The notes under the pieces are model-generated. The model worked only from the letters and a program-made list of their open reading frames with translations, did no database searches and was not told the origin of the DNA. A program made the translations under genes and the position numbers. 64,000 nucleotides of DNA, from positions 3,368,001-3,432,000 of the forward strand of contig CP114561.1 of the NCBI GenBank assembly GCA_028865235.1, written 5' to 3'. Positions 11,308-20,825 of this stretch are shown here, in pieces (position 1 is the first letter of the stretch; every line of letters begins with the position of its first letter). This DNA comes from Candidatus Manganitrophus sp. GTDB taxonomy: Bacteria; Nitrospirota; Nitrospiria; SBBL01; Manganitrophaceae.

Positions 11308-12546
11308 TTAAAACTTAATTGAAGCATCTACCTGAAGCCGGTCGATATCATCTTTTCCGCCGGCTCCCGGGGGAAGCGTTTCATCTTCAATCTCGGTCAT
11401 GAAAAACTTCGCTTTCAGCTGGAGCGCTTTGGTCGGATTGTAGGCGACCCAGACGATGTGTCCCTTCCGGTTGGTCCCGCCGTTCCCGAAATCCGAATCG
11501 GCCAGATCGGCCACGGTGGCATCCGTTTCGACGAGCTTGTAGAAGTAAGCCGCTTCCCAGGATTGAGGATCGGAGGCTTTGCCGACGATCACGCCGGCCT
11601 GATAACCCATGTCCTTGTCGGTCGTCGTATCGGCGAGATTTTTAACGTAATCTCCCTGAAGGGAGAGAGGAAGGTCTCCCACCTTGGTGGCAAGCTGGAG
11701 TGTGATATCGACGACGCGGTAATTGTTAACCAAGATATTGGTCGGTGCGGTCGCCGGAGGGGTCGGAGGAACCCGCGTATTCCCTTCTTGAACAGCGACC
11801 TGTCCGAACGTTCCCAGCGTCGCATTCTTGAAATTGTAAAATGCGCCGGCGAGCGTCAGTTTCGTGTTCTTGCCAAGGCCGATGTCGGTGCCCGCCTGCT
11901 CACCAAACAGCCATTGGTCGTTGTTGTCTCCGCCGTCTTCATCGAGAACGAACTGGCCGGCATTGACGAAGAGTGTGATCCTCTCTGAGAGCGGAAAGGT
12001 GAGGGTTTCGGCAAAACCTTCCGGGGTCACGTCGTCGTCCCAAACGATATCCGAGCTGTAAGCTCGAAAGAACGGATTCGGCATTTTCCCGCCGGTCAGT
12101 TTCAGCCACTGGGCCGCTTTCCATTGTAGGTAAGCTTGCTGGATCCAGATCGGCTTCTGGCTGAAGAGAGCGTCGAAGCTCTGATTGGTTGAAATCTGTT
12201 GTCCCTCTCCTGAGGCGAGCTGAATGCCGACGAGAAATTCGTCGATTTTTAGGGTGCCTCCGAACCGTAACCGAAAGCGCTGCCGGTGCCGGTCTCTGTT
12301 GCGGCTGGCGGTTTCGCTGTCGTTCATGAACGATTCGTGCCGAAGGCGGAGATCGCCGCCGAAGGTAATCCGATCGACCTCCTTCGTCAGTTTGGTCGTT
12401 TGAACGGAGGCGGCCTCCTCCTTGGAGATTGTTCCTTTCTCAACCAATAGCTCTTCCAACGTTTTTCGCTCGTCCGCGAAGCTCTCCATACTCGACAGCC
12501 CCACGAGTCCGATCGTCACCAGCAAGATTGCCATGAATCGGGACAT
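11308..12546 (-). CDS. Outer membrane porin (Porin_5 type)
   Basis: The protein has 412 residues with a signal peptide (about 1-25, ending SFADE). A short helical segment follows (TLEELLVEKGTISKEEAASV), a periplasmic motif commonly found in putative porins, and then alternating amphipathic strands to a C-terminal VDASIKF ending in Phe, the outer-membrane insertion signal. Repeated strand motifs (LRLRHESF, RFRLRFGG, LKLTGGKMPNPF) fit a 14- to 18-strand barrel. Its position upstream of pstS behind a Pho-box-like repeat suggests phosphate or other anion uptake, analogous to OprP/PhoE, but specificity cannot be read from the sequence. Confidence 0.8.
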   Translation of the reverse strand: MSRFMAILLVTIGLVGLSSMESFADERKTLEELLVEKGTISKEEAASVQTTKLTKEVDRITFGGDLRLRHESFMNDSETASRNRDRHRQRFRLRFGGTLKIDEFLVGIQLASGEGQQISTNQSFDALFSQKPIWIQQAYLQWKAAQWLKLTGGKMPNPFFRAYSSDIVWDDDVTPEGFAETLTFPLSERITLFVNAGQFVLDEDGGDNNDQWLFGEQAGTDIGLGKNTKLTLAGAFYNFKNATLGTFGQVAVQEGNTRVPPTPPATAPTNILVNNYRVVDITLQLATKVGDLPLSLQGDYVKNLADTTTDKDMGYQAGVIVGKASDPQSWEAAYFYKLVETDATVADLADSDFGNGGTNRKGHIVWVAYNPTKALQLKAKFFMTEIEDETLPPGAGGKDDIDRLQVDASIKF

Positions 12547-12825
12547 CTTCTCTTTCTCCTTTCGCTCGTCTTTGAGGTTTATTTAGGTTTAGGACGGATT
12601 CTCTTTCTGCCCTTTTCGAGATCCCGCCGAATTAGGAAACGTATTATCCGATCGCCCGGGAGATCTCACGGAGGATCGCTTTCCTTAAACTGATTTTTTC
12701 TTCTTTTTATTTTGTGCCACGGTGATCTGCTTTCCCTTCTTAAAATGGACTTTGATGTTTGTCAGGAACATCTTTTAAAGACGATTGCATCGTATCGGTC
12801 TGGAATCACGATGTCGTTTCAGAGA

Positions 12826-12847
12826 TGTTAAATCGGTGTTAAATCAC
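12826..12847 (-). promoter_or_regulatory. Pho-box-like 11-bp tandem repeat upstream of porin-pstS
   Basis: Plus strand reads TGTTAAATCGG then TGTTAAATCAC, two direct 11-bp repeats. On the minus (coding) strand this is GATTTAACA twice, equivalent to TTAACA-N5-TTAACA, the layout of PhoP/PhoB boxes. It lies 280 bp upstream of the porin start within the 12547-12911 gap. No other gene-like signal is visible in that gap. Confidence 0.55.
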
Positions 12848-12911
12848 CTGAGAGAATGGTATTTCAGAAATACCTGCCGCGCCAAAGGTTGTTGCGTTTT
12901 GGCAGGACGTT

Positions 12912-13669
12912 TCATCTGTAAGCGCGCCGAAGTTTCTTTTCCGGGTTTCGGAGGAGCGGCCGGGCGAAATGAGCAACAATTCCGGCCCGATTGGCGACAT
13001 TGAGTTTTTTCCTGATCCGCTTTAGGTGTTCCTTAACGGTGTGCTCGCTGATCTCCAGCGAAGCGGCGATCTCTTTATTCGCCTGTCCCTCGAAAAGAAG
13101 GCGGACCACCGCTTCTTCCCGTTCTGTCAAACGAGGGAACAGAACCGCGGGTCTATTGTGGGTTGAGGAAGGGCCTCGATCAGGATCAGAAGATGTGCTT
13201 TTTGGGCAGATAAGGCATTTTGCAATAAGAAAGCCCGCGCGAAGCAGATCAGATTATTTTTCAGAAAAACCGGACGCTCCGCCGGGAATCCGTCGTAGGC
13301 TGGGCCGCCGCCCCGACCATTCCGTTTTTTTTGGAAGTCACGATGGAGTTCTGTAATGAGACGCGGCAGCGGGGTATCTCCTTTTTCTCCGTTGAGAATG
13401 CGCGGCAAAACATCGGAATAAGAGGACGGTAGGGTGTTCCTTCCAAGCGAGGCGCCGTTTTCTTTCTGCAGGATCTCCAGGAACGCCTTGGCGGTGAAGT
13501 TTAAGTAAACGACCTTTCCGGCGTGATTCAAAAGGATAACGCCGGGCTGCATCTTCTCCAGGGCGAGAGCGGGCATCATTGTTGCGATCTCAGGACGAGT
13601 GGTGAGTTTTTCATAGCGCCTAAAAAGGCTCCCCCTGCTTTTCAATAAGGTCATCGAATGGGGAAGCAT
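12912..13669 (-). CDS. PAS-LuxR transcriptional regulator, split by a frame change
   Basis: The upstream frame (13669-13127, 180 residues) holds a PAS-like sensor around residues 35-110 (MQPGVILLNHAGKVVYLN, FLEILQKENG). The downstream frame (13130-12912, 72 residues) is a complete LuxR/GerE helix-turn-helix (LTEREEAVVRLLFEG, NKEIAASLEISEHTVKEHLK). The second frame opens on a TTG that overlaps the TGA of the first in a TTGA tetranucleotide. Either one gene carries a one-base indel near 13150, which would join a Pro/Leu linker to LTERE, or two translationally coupled proteins are made. I favour the single gene, because the HTH fragment begins exactly at the domain border. It would be a cytoplasmic transcription factor with an unknown ligand. 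Confidence 0.7.
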
Positions 13670-14106
13670 TTCAACAAATAAGTATTTTGGCGTGATAAAG
13701 GAAATGTAAATTTCTCGTTAAAAAACGGTTTCGTCGAGAGATCCACCTCTCTGTCGATTTGGTCTTGCGGTGAGTAGGGATGTAATGAAAGATTGTATAG
13801 ATTTTAGTATTCAGAATGACTACATTGAGCTTTCCGGATCAAGCGGTTTGTCAGCCAGAATATCAAAAAGGGTCACCCTCCGTAAATGAATCAGTCCGAA
13901 AAACCTAAAAACGAAGGAAGCGTTTTGATCCCCCGCTTGAGGGGTTGCATCTTTAAATAGATTAAGTCCAAGATAACATTGTTTCGATTTAGACATGGAG
14001 GGTATGCTTTCACGGTCTTAGGGAGGTCAAACAAATCGGAGTTTATCCCGACGCGCATGAATTGTTGTTTCTTCAGCGGATCAGATGGTCAAACAAGGAG
14101 GGAAAA
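13670..14106. other. Intergenic region, AT-rich
   Basis: This 437-bp gap lies between the divergent LuxR regulator and the metal island. It is more AT-rich than its surroundings and should hold the promoter for the DUF5132 gene. I see no convincing ORF, tandem repeat or hairpin terminator; only the ribosome binding site AAGGAGGG at its right end is clear. Confidence 0.4.
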
Positions 14107-14394
14107 ATGCCACTGTTCGAAAATGGATTTAAAGGAAATATCCTCACCGGTCTTGCAATTGGTATCGGCGCAACAATCTTAGCCCCGATTGTTGTCCCCG
14201 TTGTTGCGGCCATTGCAAAACCTTTGGCAAAGGCGGCGATCAAAGGGGGGGTTCTTTTCTACGAGAAGGGCCGGGAGACCGTTGCCGAAGTCGGCGAAGT
14301 GGTCGAAGATCTGGTGGCGGAGGCGAAGATGGAGATTGCAGAGGCGCACAAAGAAGCAGCGGCGACCGGACCCGATATGGAGAAGACGGCCTGA
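14107..14394 (+). CDS. DUF5132 domain protein
   Basis: This 95-residue protein starts at ATG 14107 behind AAGGAGGG. A hydrophobic glycine/alanine-rich helix (GLAIGIGATILAPIVVPVVAAIAKPLAKAAIKGG) spans about residues 13-46, quoted here only to show its extent. It is followed by an acidic amphipathic helix (KGRETVAEVGEVVEDLVAEA). This is the DUF5132 layout, a family commonly encoded beside HMA_2 proteins and heavy-metal P-type ATPases. The stop TGA overlaps the next start as TGATG, so the pair is coupled. It is likely a small membrane accessory of the metal island; its function is unknown. Confidence 0.75.
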   Translation: MPLFENGFKGNILTGLAIGIGATILAPIVVPVVAAIAKPLAKAAIKGGVLFYEKGRETVAEVGEVVEDLVAEAKMEIAEAHKEAAATGPDMEKTA

Positions 14395-14921
14395 TGCTTC
14401 CAAAAGCGCACATCAGCCATCAGACTTCAGGAAGGTTGCGGATCAGGATCCCGTCGCAGAAGGGAAATGCCGCTTATTTCGCATCTCTCAAAGAGCGTTT
14501 CTCAAGTTTTCCCGGGGTCCAGAAGATCGAGGTGAATCCGCTTACCGGAAGTGTTCTGGTCCTTCATACGATCGACCTGAACAAGATCGATTTTAAAATG
14601 ATCTCGGAGTATACGGAGCAGAGCGGATTATTTCTGTTTGAGCAATCAAACCATTCCGCCGGCACCGTTTCGCAAAAGGTCGTCGAGACCTTTCAGGACG
14701 CGAATCGGAAGGTCGAAAAATTTACAGGCGGAGAGGTCGATTTGCCGACCCTCTCTGTCGTGGGACTCCTGGGGGTCGGTTTGTTGGGGATGGCGCGGGG
14801 GCGAACGGCGGCACCGGCATGGCATGTCGCTTTCTGGTACGCATTAAATATCTTTTTAAACAGTCAGAAGAACAAAGAGGTCAAGAAGCCTCAAGCAGTT
14901 CAATTGCAAGCAGGTCAATAA
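14394..14921 (+). CDS. HMA_2 domain membrane protein
   Basis: This 175-residue protein begins with an HMA-like ferredoxin fold (residues 5-80). Conserved are SGRLRIRIP, FPGVQKIEVNPLTGSVLV and a following helix, but the CxxC metal site of classical HMA domains is absent. The second half has two short hydrophobic segments (LPTLSVVGLLGVGLLGMA and AWHVAFWYALNIF), giving a small membrane anchor. It is coupled to the DUF5132 gene. The fold is the same as in the N-terminus of the downstream P-type ATPase and in the proteins at 22.0 and 22.9 kb. These proteins are thought to accompany heavy-metal pumps; the mechanism is unknown. Confidence 0.75.
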   Translation: MLPKAHISHQTSGRLRIRIPSQKGNAAYFASLKERFSSFPGVQKIEVNPLTGSVLVLHTIDLNKIDFKMISEYTEQSGLFLFEQSNHSAGTVSQKVVETFQDANRKVEKFTGGEVDLPTLSVVGLLGVGLLGMARGRTAAPAWHVAFWYALNIFLNSQKNKEVKKPQAVQLQAGQ

Positions 14922-14933
14922 AGGAGATCTAAA

Positions 14934-15611
14934 ATGACAAAAGAGGAAAAAGACTCGGAAGCGCGGATCGGGAAGGCCGGGACCGCGGTCAGAGAAGGGA
15001 TCGTCGGAACACTGAAGGGACTGAATGAGATTGAAGCGGAGATCGTTACCCTTGTCCGCAACACCGTCTCCAACGCGTTGCGGGCCACCGGTGAGGTCGC
15101 CAATGAGGGGATGACGGTCAGCCGGGATGTGGTGAAGGGAGCGATTCAGGCGACCGAAGAGGTCGGGACCGGACTGGTCTTAAGCACGAAGAGCGTCGCC
15201 AAAGGGATCGTGATGGGGGTGAGCGACGTCGGAGGGGATGTCTTGAAGGTGGCCAATCAGGCGGTTCAAGGCTCCGTAAAAGGGGCCGCCGAGATCGGGG
15301 CCGATGTCGCCGTGGTGGCGAGACGATCGGTCGAAGGGGTGTTGGAAGCGACCAAGGAGATCGGCGGGAATGTCGAAGAGGTCGCCAAGGTGGCCGTCGG
15401 CGGCGCGATTGAAGCGGCCGGCGCGATCGGCACAACCGCGGTCAGCGCGGTGAAAGGAATCCTGATCGGAGTGGTCGATGGGGTAAAAGAGGTCGCCAAT
15501 GTGGCGCTCCCCGGCGGACATCGAATGGGGGGAAGAAAGCGGCTGATGAAGAGAGCGCTTCGGAAGCACCCAAAAAGCGCGCCAAAGGTTAAGAGACAAA
15601 TCGGAAATTAG
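14934..15611 (+). CDS. Repetitive amphipathic helical protein
   Basis: This 225-residue protein starts at ATG 14934 behind AAGGAG. Nearly the whole length (35-195) consists of degenerate repeats with Val, Gly and Ala in a helical period, such as VVKGAIQATEEVG, VLKVANQAVQGSVKGAAEIG and VLEATKEIGGNVEEVAKVA. The C-terminus is strongly basic (RKRLMKRALRKHPKSAPKVKRQ). There is no signal peptide and no Cys or Trp. The composition recalls phasin-, apolipoprotein- or LEA-like proteins that coat surfaces. The basic tail could bind nucleic acid or acidic lipids. It lies between an HMA_2 protein and the cation ATPase in one transcription direction. I do not recognise a named family. Confidence 0.6.
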   Translation: MTKEEKDSEARIGKAGTAVREGIVGTLKGLNEIEAEIVTLVRNTVSNALRATGEVANEGMTVSRDVVKGAIQATEEVGTGLVLSTKSVAKGIVMGVSDVGGDVLKVANQAVQGSVKGAAEIGADVAVVARRSVEGVLEATKEIGGNVEEVAKVAVGGAIEAAGAIGTTAVSAVKGILIGVVDGVKEVANVALPGGHRMGGRKRLMKRALRKHPKSAPKVKRQIGN

Positions 15612-15680
15612 CCGTCAGCGATCAGTTTCGGCTTAAGGCTGTTTAAATCTTTAAGTTGACGACTGACCGCTGATCGTTCT
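15612..15680. repeat. Imperfect inverted repeat between operon parts
   Basis: GTCAGCGATCAG at about 15613 pairs imperfectly with CTGACCGCTGATC at about 15663, separated by about 40 bases. It could be a weak transcription attenuator or a decayed repeat. No T-run follows directly. Confidence 0.35.
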
Positions 15681-15707
15681 TTGTTCATCTTACATAGGTG
15701 CCGCCGC

Positions 15708-18700
15708 ATGGTACAAGCCGTCCATACTGTTGTTCATGGAAGAGCCCGGTACAAGGTGAAGGGGCTTTATCGATCGGAGCCGCTCAAAAAGCTCCTCGAG
15801 TCGCGCCTCTCCGAAGTGGAGGGGATCGAAGAAGTTTCGGCCAATGCGCTGACAGGCAATCTCCTCGTCCTCTTTAACTCCGAGAACACCTACGCGGGCA
15901 TCGCCTCCTTTATCCAAGAGGTGGTGTCTCGGTATGAGAAGAATCCGGAAGCCTCGGTCGATTTCTCATTCTCCGGCAGCGTCCCTGCCGGTTCCGCATC
16001 TTCGACAGTCGGCTTGAAGGAGATGCGAAATCCATCCAAACAAGGCGACCGTCAACAGCTGGAGCCGTGGCATCGGATGGAGATCGAGGCGGTCTTAGCG
16101 GTCTTCGGCACCCGGGTTCTCGGTCTGCCGGAGGCCTCGGCCACCGAGCGCCTTCGGCAATACGGCGCGAACATTTTGCCGGAGGCGGAGCCCCGTTCCA
16201 AATGGGGTCTCTTCTTCGATCAATTCAGGTCACTCCCGGTGGTCTTGCTCGGTGCGGCCGCCGGGCTTTCCTTTATCACGGGCGGCATTGTCGATGGGCT
16301 GGTGATTTTCGGCGTCATCGCCATCAATGCAACGATCGGCTTCGTGACCGAAACCCAAGCCGAGGAGACGATTCACTCCCTGAAGAGTTTGGTGCGCCCC
16401 TCGGCCTTGGTGATTCGTGAGGGAAAGGCCAAGGAGATCCGGGGCGAAGAGGTGGTGCCGGGAGACATTCTGATACTTCGGCCCGGGAGTTATGTGGCCG
16501 CGGACAGCCGCCTGATCGAAGCTGATCGTCTCTCGGTCGATGAATCAACCCTCACCGGAGAGAGCCTGCCGATGGTGAAGCGCGCATCCACCCTCTCCGG
16601 CGACCCTTCCGTGGAGATCCCGCTGGCCGATCGGGTCAACATGGTATACATGGGGACCTTGGTGACCGGCGGGCAGGGGATTGCGGTGGTCATCGCAACC
16701 GGGCGGTATACGGAGGTCGGCCATATTCAGCTCTTGGTCGGAGAGGCCCAATCGCCTGACACCCCGATGGAGCGTCAGCTCGACCGGATGGGAACGCAGC
16801 TCGTCTTGATCGGGGGGGCGGTCTGCGGTGTCGTCTTCGTCATCGGGCTTCTTCAAGGGATCGGGTTTGTCGAGATGTTGAAGACCGCCATCTCCTTGGC
16901 GGTGGCCGCCGTTCCGGAGGGGCTTCCGACGATCGCCACCACCACCCTTGCCCTTGGCATTAAAAACATGCGGCAGCATCATGTTCTCATCCGACACCTC
17001 AACGCAGTGGAGACGCTCGGATCGGTCCAGACCATCTGCCTCGATAAAACCGGGACGATTACACACAACAGAATGTCGGTGGTCGCAATTCATACCGGGA
17101 TGAGACGGATCCATGTGGCGGAGGGAAGATTCCTCGCGGGGAAAGAGAGAATCAATCCAAACGATTGCGACGAATTGCTGCGCCTTCTGCATGTTTCGGT
17201 CCTTTGCAGCGAAACCGAGATCAGCCGGAAGGGGAAACAGGGTTATCATCTGCAGGGCTCTCCGACGGAGAATGCGCTGGTCCATGCGGCGATTGGGGCC
17301 GATGTAGAGGTGCTTCGTCTTCGCGAAAAATATCCGATGGTCAAATTGAGCCACCGTGCCGAGAATCGAAACTTTATGAGCACGGTCCATCATGCGGAAC
17401 CCGAGGGGCGGCTGGTTGCGGTGAAAGGGAGCCCGTTGGAAGTGCTGGCGCTCTGCCAATGGTATGTGAAGGACGGCAAGAAGCTGCCGCTGACCGAAGT
17501 AGAGCGTCTGGAGATTGAGATTGCAAACGAGCGGATGGCGGGAGACGCCCTCCGGGTCTTGGGGGCGGCCTACACGCAGCTTGATTCCGAAGAAGCGGCC
17601 GATCCCATGAAAGGATTGATCTGGCTGGGACTTATCGGAATGGCCGATCCGATCCGGGACGGCATGGCGGGGCTGATCGAGACCTTCCACCGGGCCGGCA
17701 TCGACACGGCGATGATCACCGGCGACCAGAGCGCCACCGCCTACGCCATCGGAAAAGACTTGATCCTGAGCGGCGGCGAGCAGCTACAGATCCTCGACTC
17801 GTCCCAGCTGACCGCCATGGAACCGGAGCTGCTGGCGGCCCTGGTGCCGGGCACGTTCAGGTGTTCGCCCGCGTCAGCCCGGCGCACAAGCTGGCCAATC
17901 GTGCAGGCCCTGCAGCGCGGCGGGGCGGGTGGTGGCGATGACCGGCGACGGCGTCAACGACAGCCCGGCCATGAAGGCGGCGCAGATCGGCATCGCCATG
18001 GGCGACGGCGGCTCGCCGAGTGGCGCGCTCGGTGGCCGACGTGGTTCTTGAAGACGATCATCTGGAGACGATGATTATCGCCGTTCAACACGGCCGGACG
18101 ATTTATAACAATATTCGAAAGTCGGTTCGTTTTTTGCTCGCCACCAATATCAGCGAGATCATGGTGATGTTCGTCGCCTTGACCGGAGGGCTGGGCCGCC
18201 CGCTCAATTCGATGCAGCTCCTCTGGATCAATTTGATCTCGGATATCTTTCCGGGATTGGCCTTGGCGCTGGAGCCGCCGGAGCCGGATGTGTTGAGCCG
18301 GCCGCCGCGAAATCCCGAAGAGCCGATCATCAAAACAGAGGATTTCAAGCGGATCGGATTTGAGGCGGGGGTGATCTCCGCCGGGGCCATCGGCGCTTAC
18401 GCGTATGGTCTTGCCCGTTACGGCGCCGGACCGGCGGCCGGAACGATGGCCTTCATGAGCCTGACGACGGGGCAGCTCCTGCACGCGCTCAGCTGCCGAT
18501 CGGAAAGACATCGGATCCTGACGAATGGACTCCCCCCAACCGGTATCTCCAATGGGCCTTGGGAGGCTCGCTGGCGCTGCAGGGTTTGACCCTCGCCGTT
18601 CCGGGGCTGCGGGGGCTCCTCGGCCTCGCGCCGATCGGACTGATCGATGGGGTGGTCGTCGGAGCGAGCGCTCTTTTGCCTTTGGTGGTGAACGAGACCA

Positions 18701-18771
18701 CGAAAACAATAGAGATCTCCGAAACCGGCAAAACGTTGATTCATCTTGCGCCTCAACCTCAAGGAGGGTAA
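15708..18771 (+). pseudogene. Cation-translocating P-type ATPase with HMA_2-like N-terminus, frameshifted
   Basis: From ATG 15708 the span is about 1021 codons. Residues 8-85 form an HMA_2-like domain (ARYKVKGLYRSEPLKKLLES, VSANALTGNLLVLF). A cation-ATPase N-domain and core follow: LTGES (about 283), AVPEGLPTIATTTLALG (about 402), the phosphorylation site DKTGTITHN (about 445), MITGDQ (about 669), GDGVND (about 746) and LWINLISDIFPGLALALEP (about 838). PEGLP in M4 and NxxSD in M6 resemble P2-type Ca2+/Mn2+ pumps rather than CPx heavy-metal pumps. Export of Mn2+ or Ca2+ is therefore plausible. Frame breaks occur near 17860 and 18020, bounding a very GC-rich patch around GDGVND, and at a C6 run near 18535. 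I expect an intact gene in reality. The SAM-synthase-like gene starts 5 bp downstream. Confidence 0.8.
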
Positions 18772-18775
18772 GGCA

Positions 18776-19969
18776 ATGAAAGACGATTTTATCTTCACGT
18801 CCGAGTCGGTGACCGAGGGACATCCCGATAAACTCTGCGATCAGATCAGCGACGCCGTTGTCGATCACTTTCTTCAACAAGATCCCTTTTCCAGGGTCAT
18901 CTCGGAGTGCGCCGTTTCCACCTCCATCGTTTTTATGGCGGCTCGGTTTGAATCCCGCGCCAGCATCGATTTCCCGAACGTCGCCCGGCAGGTGATCCAC
19001 CAGATCGGTTATGAACAGCACGCGTTTCATGCCAAGACATGCAGCATCGTGACCAGTTTGAAGGAATTGCCGGCGGAGTCCTCCGCTCCTGTCGATGAGC
19101 AGGAGATGTCAGAGGAGGAGATCGAGCGGGTTCCGGTAAAGAATCAGGTGACGGTGTTCGGGTTTGCGTGCAATCAGACCGCCGCCCTGATGCCCCTTCC
19201 GATCTGGCTCGCCCACCGGCTGGCCAGAAAGTTGACCTCCGTCCGGCTTCAAAAAATATTGCCGTATCTTTCCCCGGATGGAAAGACGCAGGTGGGGGTG
19301 GAGTACCGGAAGCGAAGGCCGATCCGGATCCATAGCATCACCTTGACCGCGGGGCAGAACCGGCCGGACGAGCCGAGCATTGAAAAAATCCGAACCGATA
19401 TTCTCGAAGGGGTCATTGAGGCGGTTTTTTCGGAAGAGGAAATCCGGCCGGACGACCGGACCCGGATCTTCATCAATCCGGAAGGCCCCTTTATCATCGG
19501 CGGACCGTCTGTGCATTCCGGGCTGACCGGAAGAAAGAACGCCATCGATACCTATGGAGAGTACTCGCGTCACAGCGGCTCGGCCCTCAGCGGGAAAGAT
19601 CCGACCCGGATCGACCGGATCGGCGCCTACGCCGCGCGTTATGCGGCGAAAAATATCGTTGCGGCGGGAATGGCCGACGAATGCGAGGTCCATCTTACCT
19701 ATTCGATCGGCCTCTCTCGTCCGGTCAGTATCCAGGTGGAGACGTTCGGGACAGGCCGCATCCCCGACAAAGAGATCGCCGCCCGCTTGGAGAAATATTT
19801 CGATTTCCGCCTGGCCGGGATCATCCGCCAGTTCAATTTGAGACATCTTCCCTCTCTGACAAAGGGAGGGTTCTATCGAAGGCTGGCGGCGTACGGTCAT
19901 GTGGGGCGGATGGACATCGGGCTTCCTTGGGAGCTGACCGATAAGATGGCCGTTTTCAAAACGTCCTAA
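18776..19969 (+). CDS. Divergent methionine adenosyltransferase paralogue
   Basis: The protein has 397 residues from ATG 18776 with AAGGAGGG upstream, overlapping the end of the P-ATPase gene. It aligns along the whole MetK family: FTSESVTEGHPDKLCDQISDA, LPYLSPDGKTQV, SGLTGRKNAIDTYG, LSGKDPTRIDR, YAARYAAKNIVAAGMA, VETFGTG and AAYGHVGR. Several catalytic positions differ from E. coli MetK. The GGE motif at Glu55 reads AAR, the QSPDI loop is missing, GDQG at Asp118 reads KNQV, and GPMGDCG at Asp238 reads GPSVHSG. The ATP/triphosphate lysines and the His of EGHPDK are kept. It may have a changed substrate, bind SAM or ATP without synthesis, or hydrolyse triphosphate. Its place in a metal island, not a methionine operon, supports a special role. 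Confidence 0.8.
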   Translation: MKDDFIFTSESVTEGHPDKLCDQISDAVVDHFLQQDPFSRVISECAVSTSIVFMAARFESRASIDFPNVARQVIHQIGYEQHAFHAKTCSIVTSLKELPAESSAPVDEQEMSEEEIERVPVKNQVTVFGFACNQTAALMPLPIWLAHRLARKLTSVRLQKILPYLSPDGKTQVGVEYRKRRPIRIHSITLTAGQNRPDEPSIEKIRTDILEGVIEAVFSEEEIRPDDRTRIFINPEGPFIIGGPSVHSGLTGRKNAIDTYGEYSRHSGSALSGKDPTRIDRIGAYAARYAAKNIVAAGMADECEVHLTYSIGLSRPVSIQVETFGTGRIPDKEIAARLEKYFDFRLAGIIRQFNLRHLPSLTKGGFYRRLAAYGHVGRMDIGLPWELTDKMAVFKTS

Positions 19970-19998
19970 TTTCGAGTGATGAAGAGGAGCCGATCCAT

Positions 19999-20220
19999 AT
20001 GGTGATGGTAGATCTTTACGGCGATGAAAAAGAGAAATCACATCATTTGTCCGCCATGAGCAAATTGGCGAGAGATCTCGGAATGCCGATTCATGAAATC
20101 GGCGCCCTCTATGAAAGCGTTCTGGAGGAGATGAAGAAAACGGCCCGCGTAAGGGACTATCTCTCTATCCTCGCCAGCCGGCAGGTGAAAGAATTCCTGC
20201 ATGGGAAAAAGGTGGCATAA
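19999..20220 (+). CDS. DUF3562 family protein
   Basis: This 73-residue protein starts at ATG 19999. The motifs LARDLGMPIHEIGALYESVLEEM and RVRDYLSILASRQVKEFL match the DUF3562 family, small helical proteins often found near stress or regulatory genes. It has no membrane segment or Cys. It follows the MetK-like gene by 29 bp and is probably part of the same transcript. The function is unknown. Confidence 0.7.
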   Translation: MVMVDLYGDEKEKSHHLSAMSKLARDLGMPIHEIGALYESVLEEMKKTARVRDYLSILASRQVKEFLHGKKVA

Positions 20221-20456
20221 CCGATTCCTAGGAAGTTTTTTCCAGCCGTCCTCCGCAAGTAAAACAAGAAAGCCTCGAATCAAATCCTCTCCCCTCTTTC
20301 TAAAAGGGCGGAAAGAGATCATAATAAAAAAAGCGTCAATGTACGGAGGAAGCGTATGGATGCGATGAACCGTCGCAAGGGAGCGCCCTTTCATTCCGAA
20401 ATCACCATCCGCACCAGAGAAAATGGAAGCGATCCTCCCGGAGGAAAAAGACGATT

Positions 20457-20825
20457 TTGGAGGATCTCCTCGTCGGCGTCCAGAAGGTCACCCTGACGGC
20501 CCTTTATATCAGCTGCGGCGCGGCGATGTATGCTTGGGAAGCGCTTGGGAAATTTTTCCAAACACTTTCTGTCCCCGGGCACCGGATGCCCCTTTCCGCG
20601 ACGAGGATCGAGAAAAAACCGAGACGCGCCCGAAAGCCGCGAAAAATGGCCGTGCCGATTTTACCGATTGACGGTTATGACCGGTTGGAGACCGGTCAGG
20701 TGTTGGAGCGACTCGCCGGATTGTCCGAAGGGGAGTTGCGTCTGGTCCGCAACTATGAAGCGTCCAACCGGAACCGGGATGAGATCCTTCGCGCGATCGA
20801 CCGACGGCTCGCGGGAAACAATTAA
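20457..20825 (+). CDS. Hypothetical helical protein with basic linker
   Basis: The open frame starts at TTG 20457 (122 residues). A frame change after an ATG at 20423, preceded in the neighbouring frame by MEAILPEEKDDF, may give the true N-terminus. Residues 1-35 form an amphipathic helix (EDLLVGVQKVTLTALYISCGAAMYAW). A basic stretch (KKPRRARKPRKM) follows, then a C-terminal module (IDGYDRLETGQVLERLAGLSEGELRLVRNYE, then ILRAIDRRL). That module is widespread at the ends of bacterial helical proteins but has no function I can name. The stop overlaps the ArsA-like start (TAATG), so the two are coupled. Confidence 0.55.
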   Translation: MEDLLVGVQKVTLTALYISCGAAMYAWEALGKFFQTLSVPGHRMPLSATRIEKKPRRARKPRKMAVPILPIDGYDRLETGQVLERLAGLSEGELRLVRNYEASNRNRDEILRAIDRRLAGNN

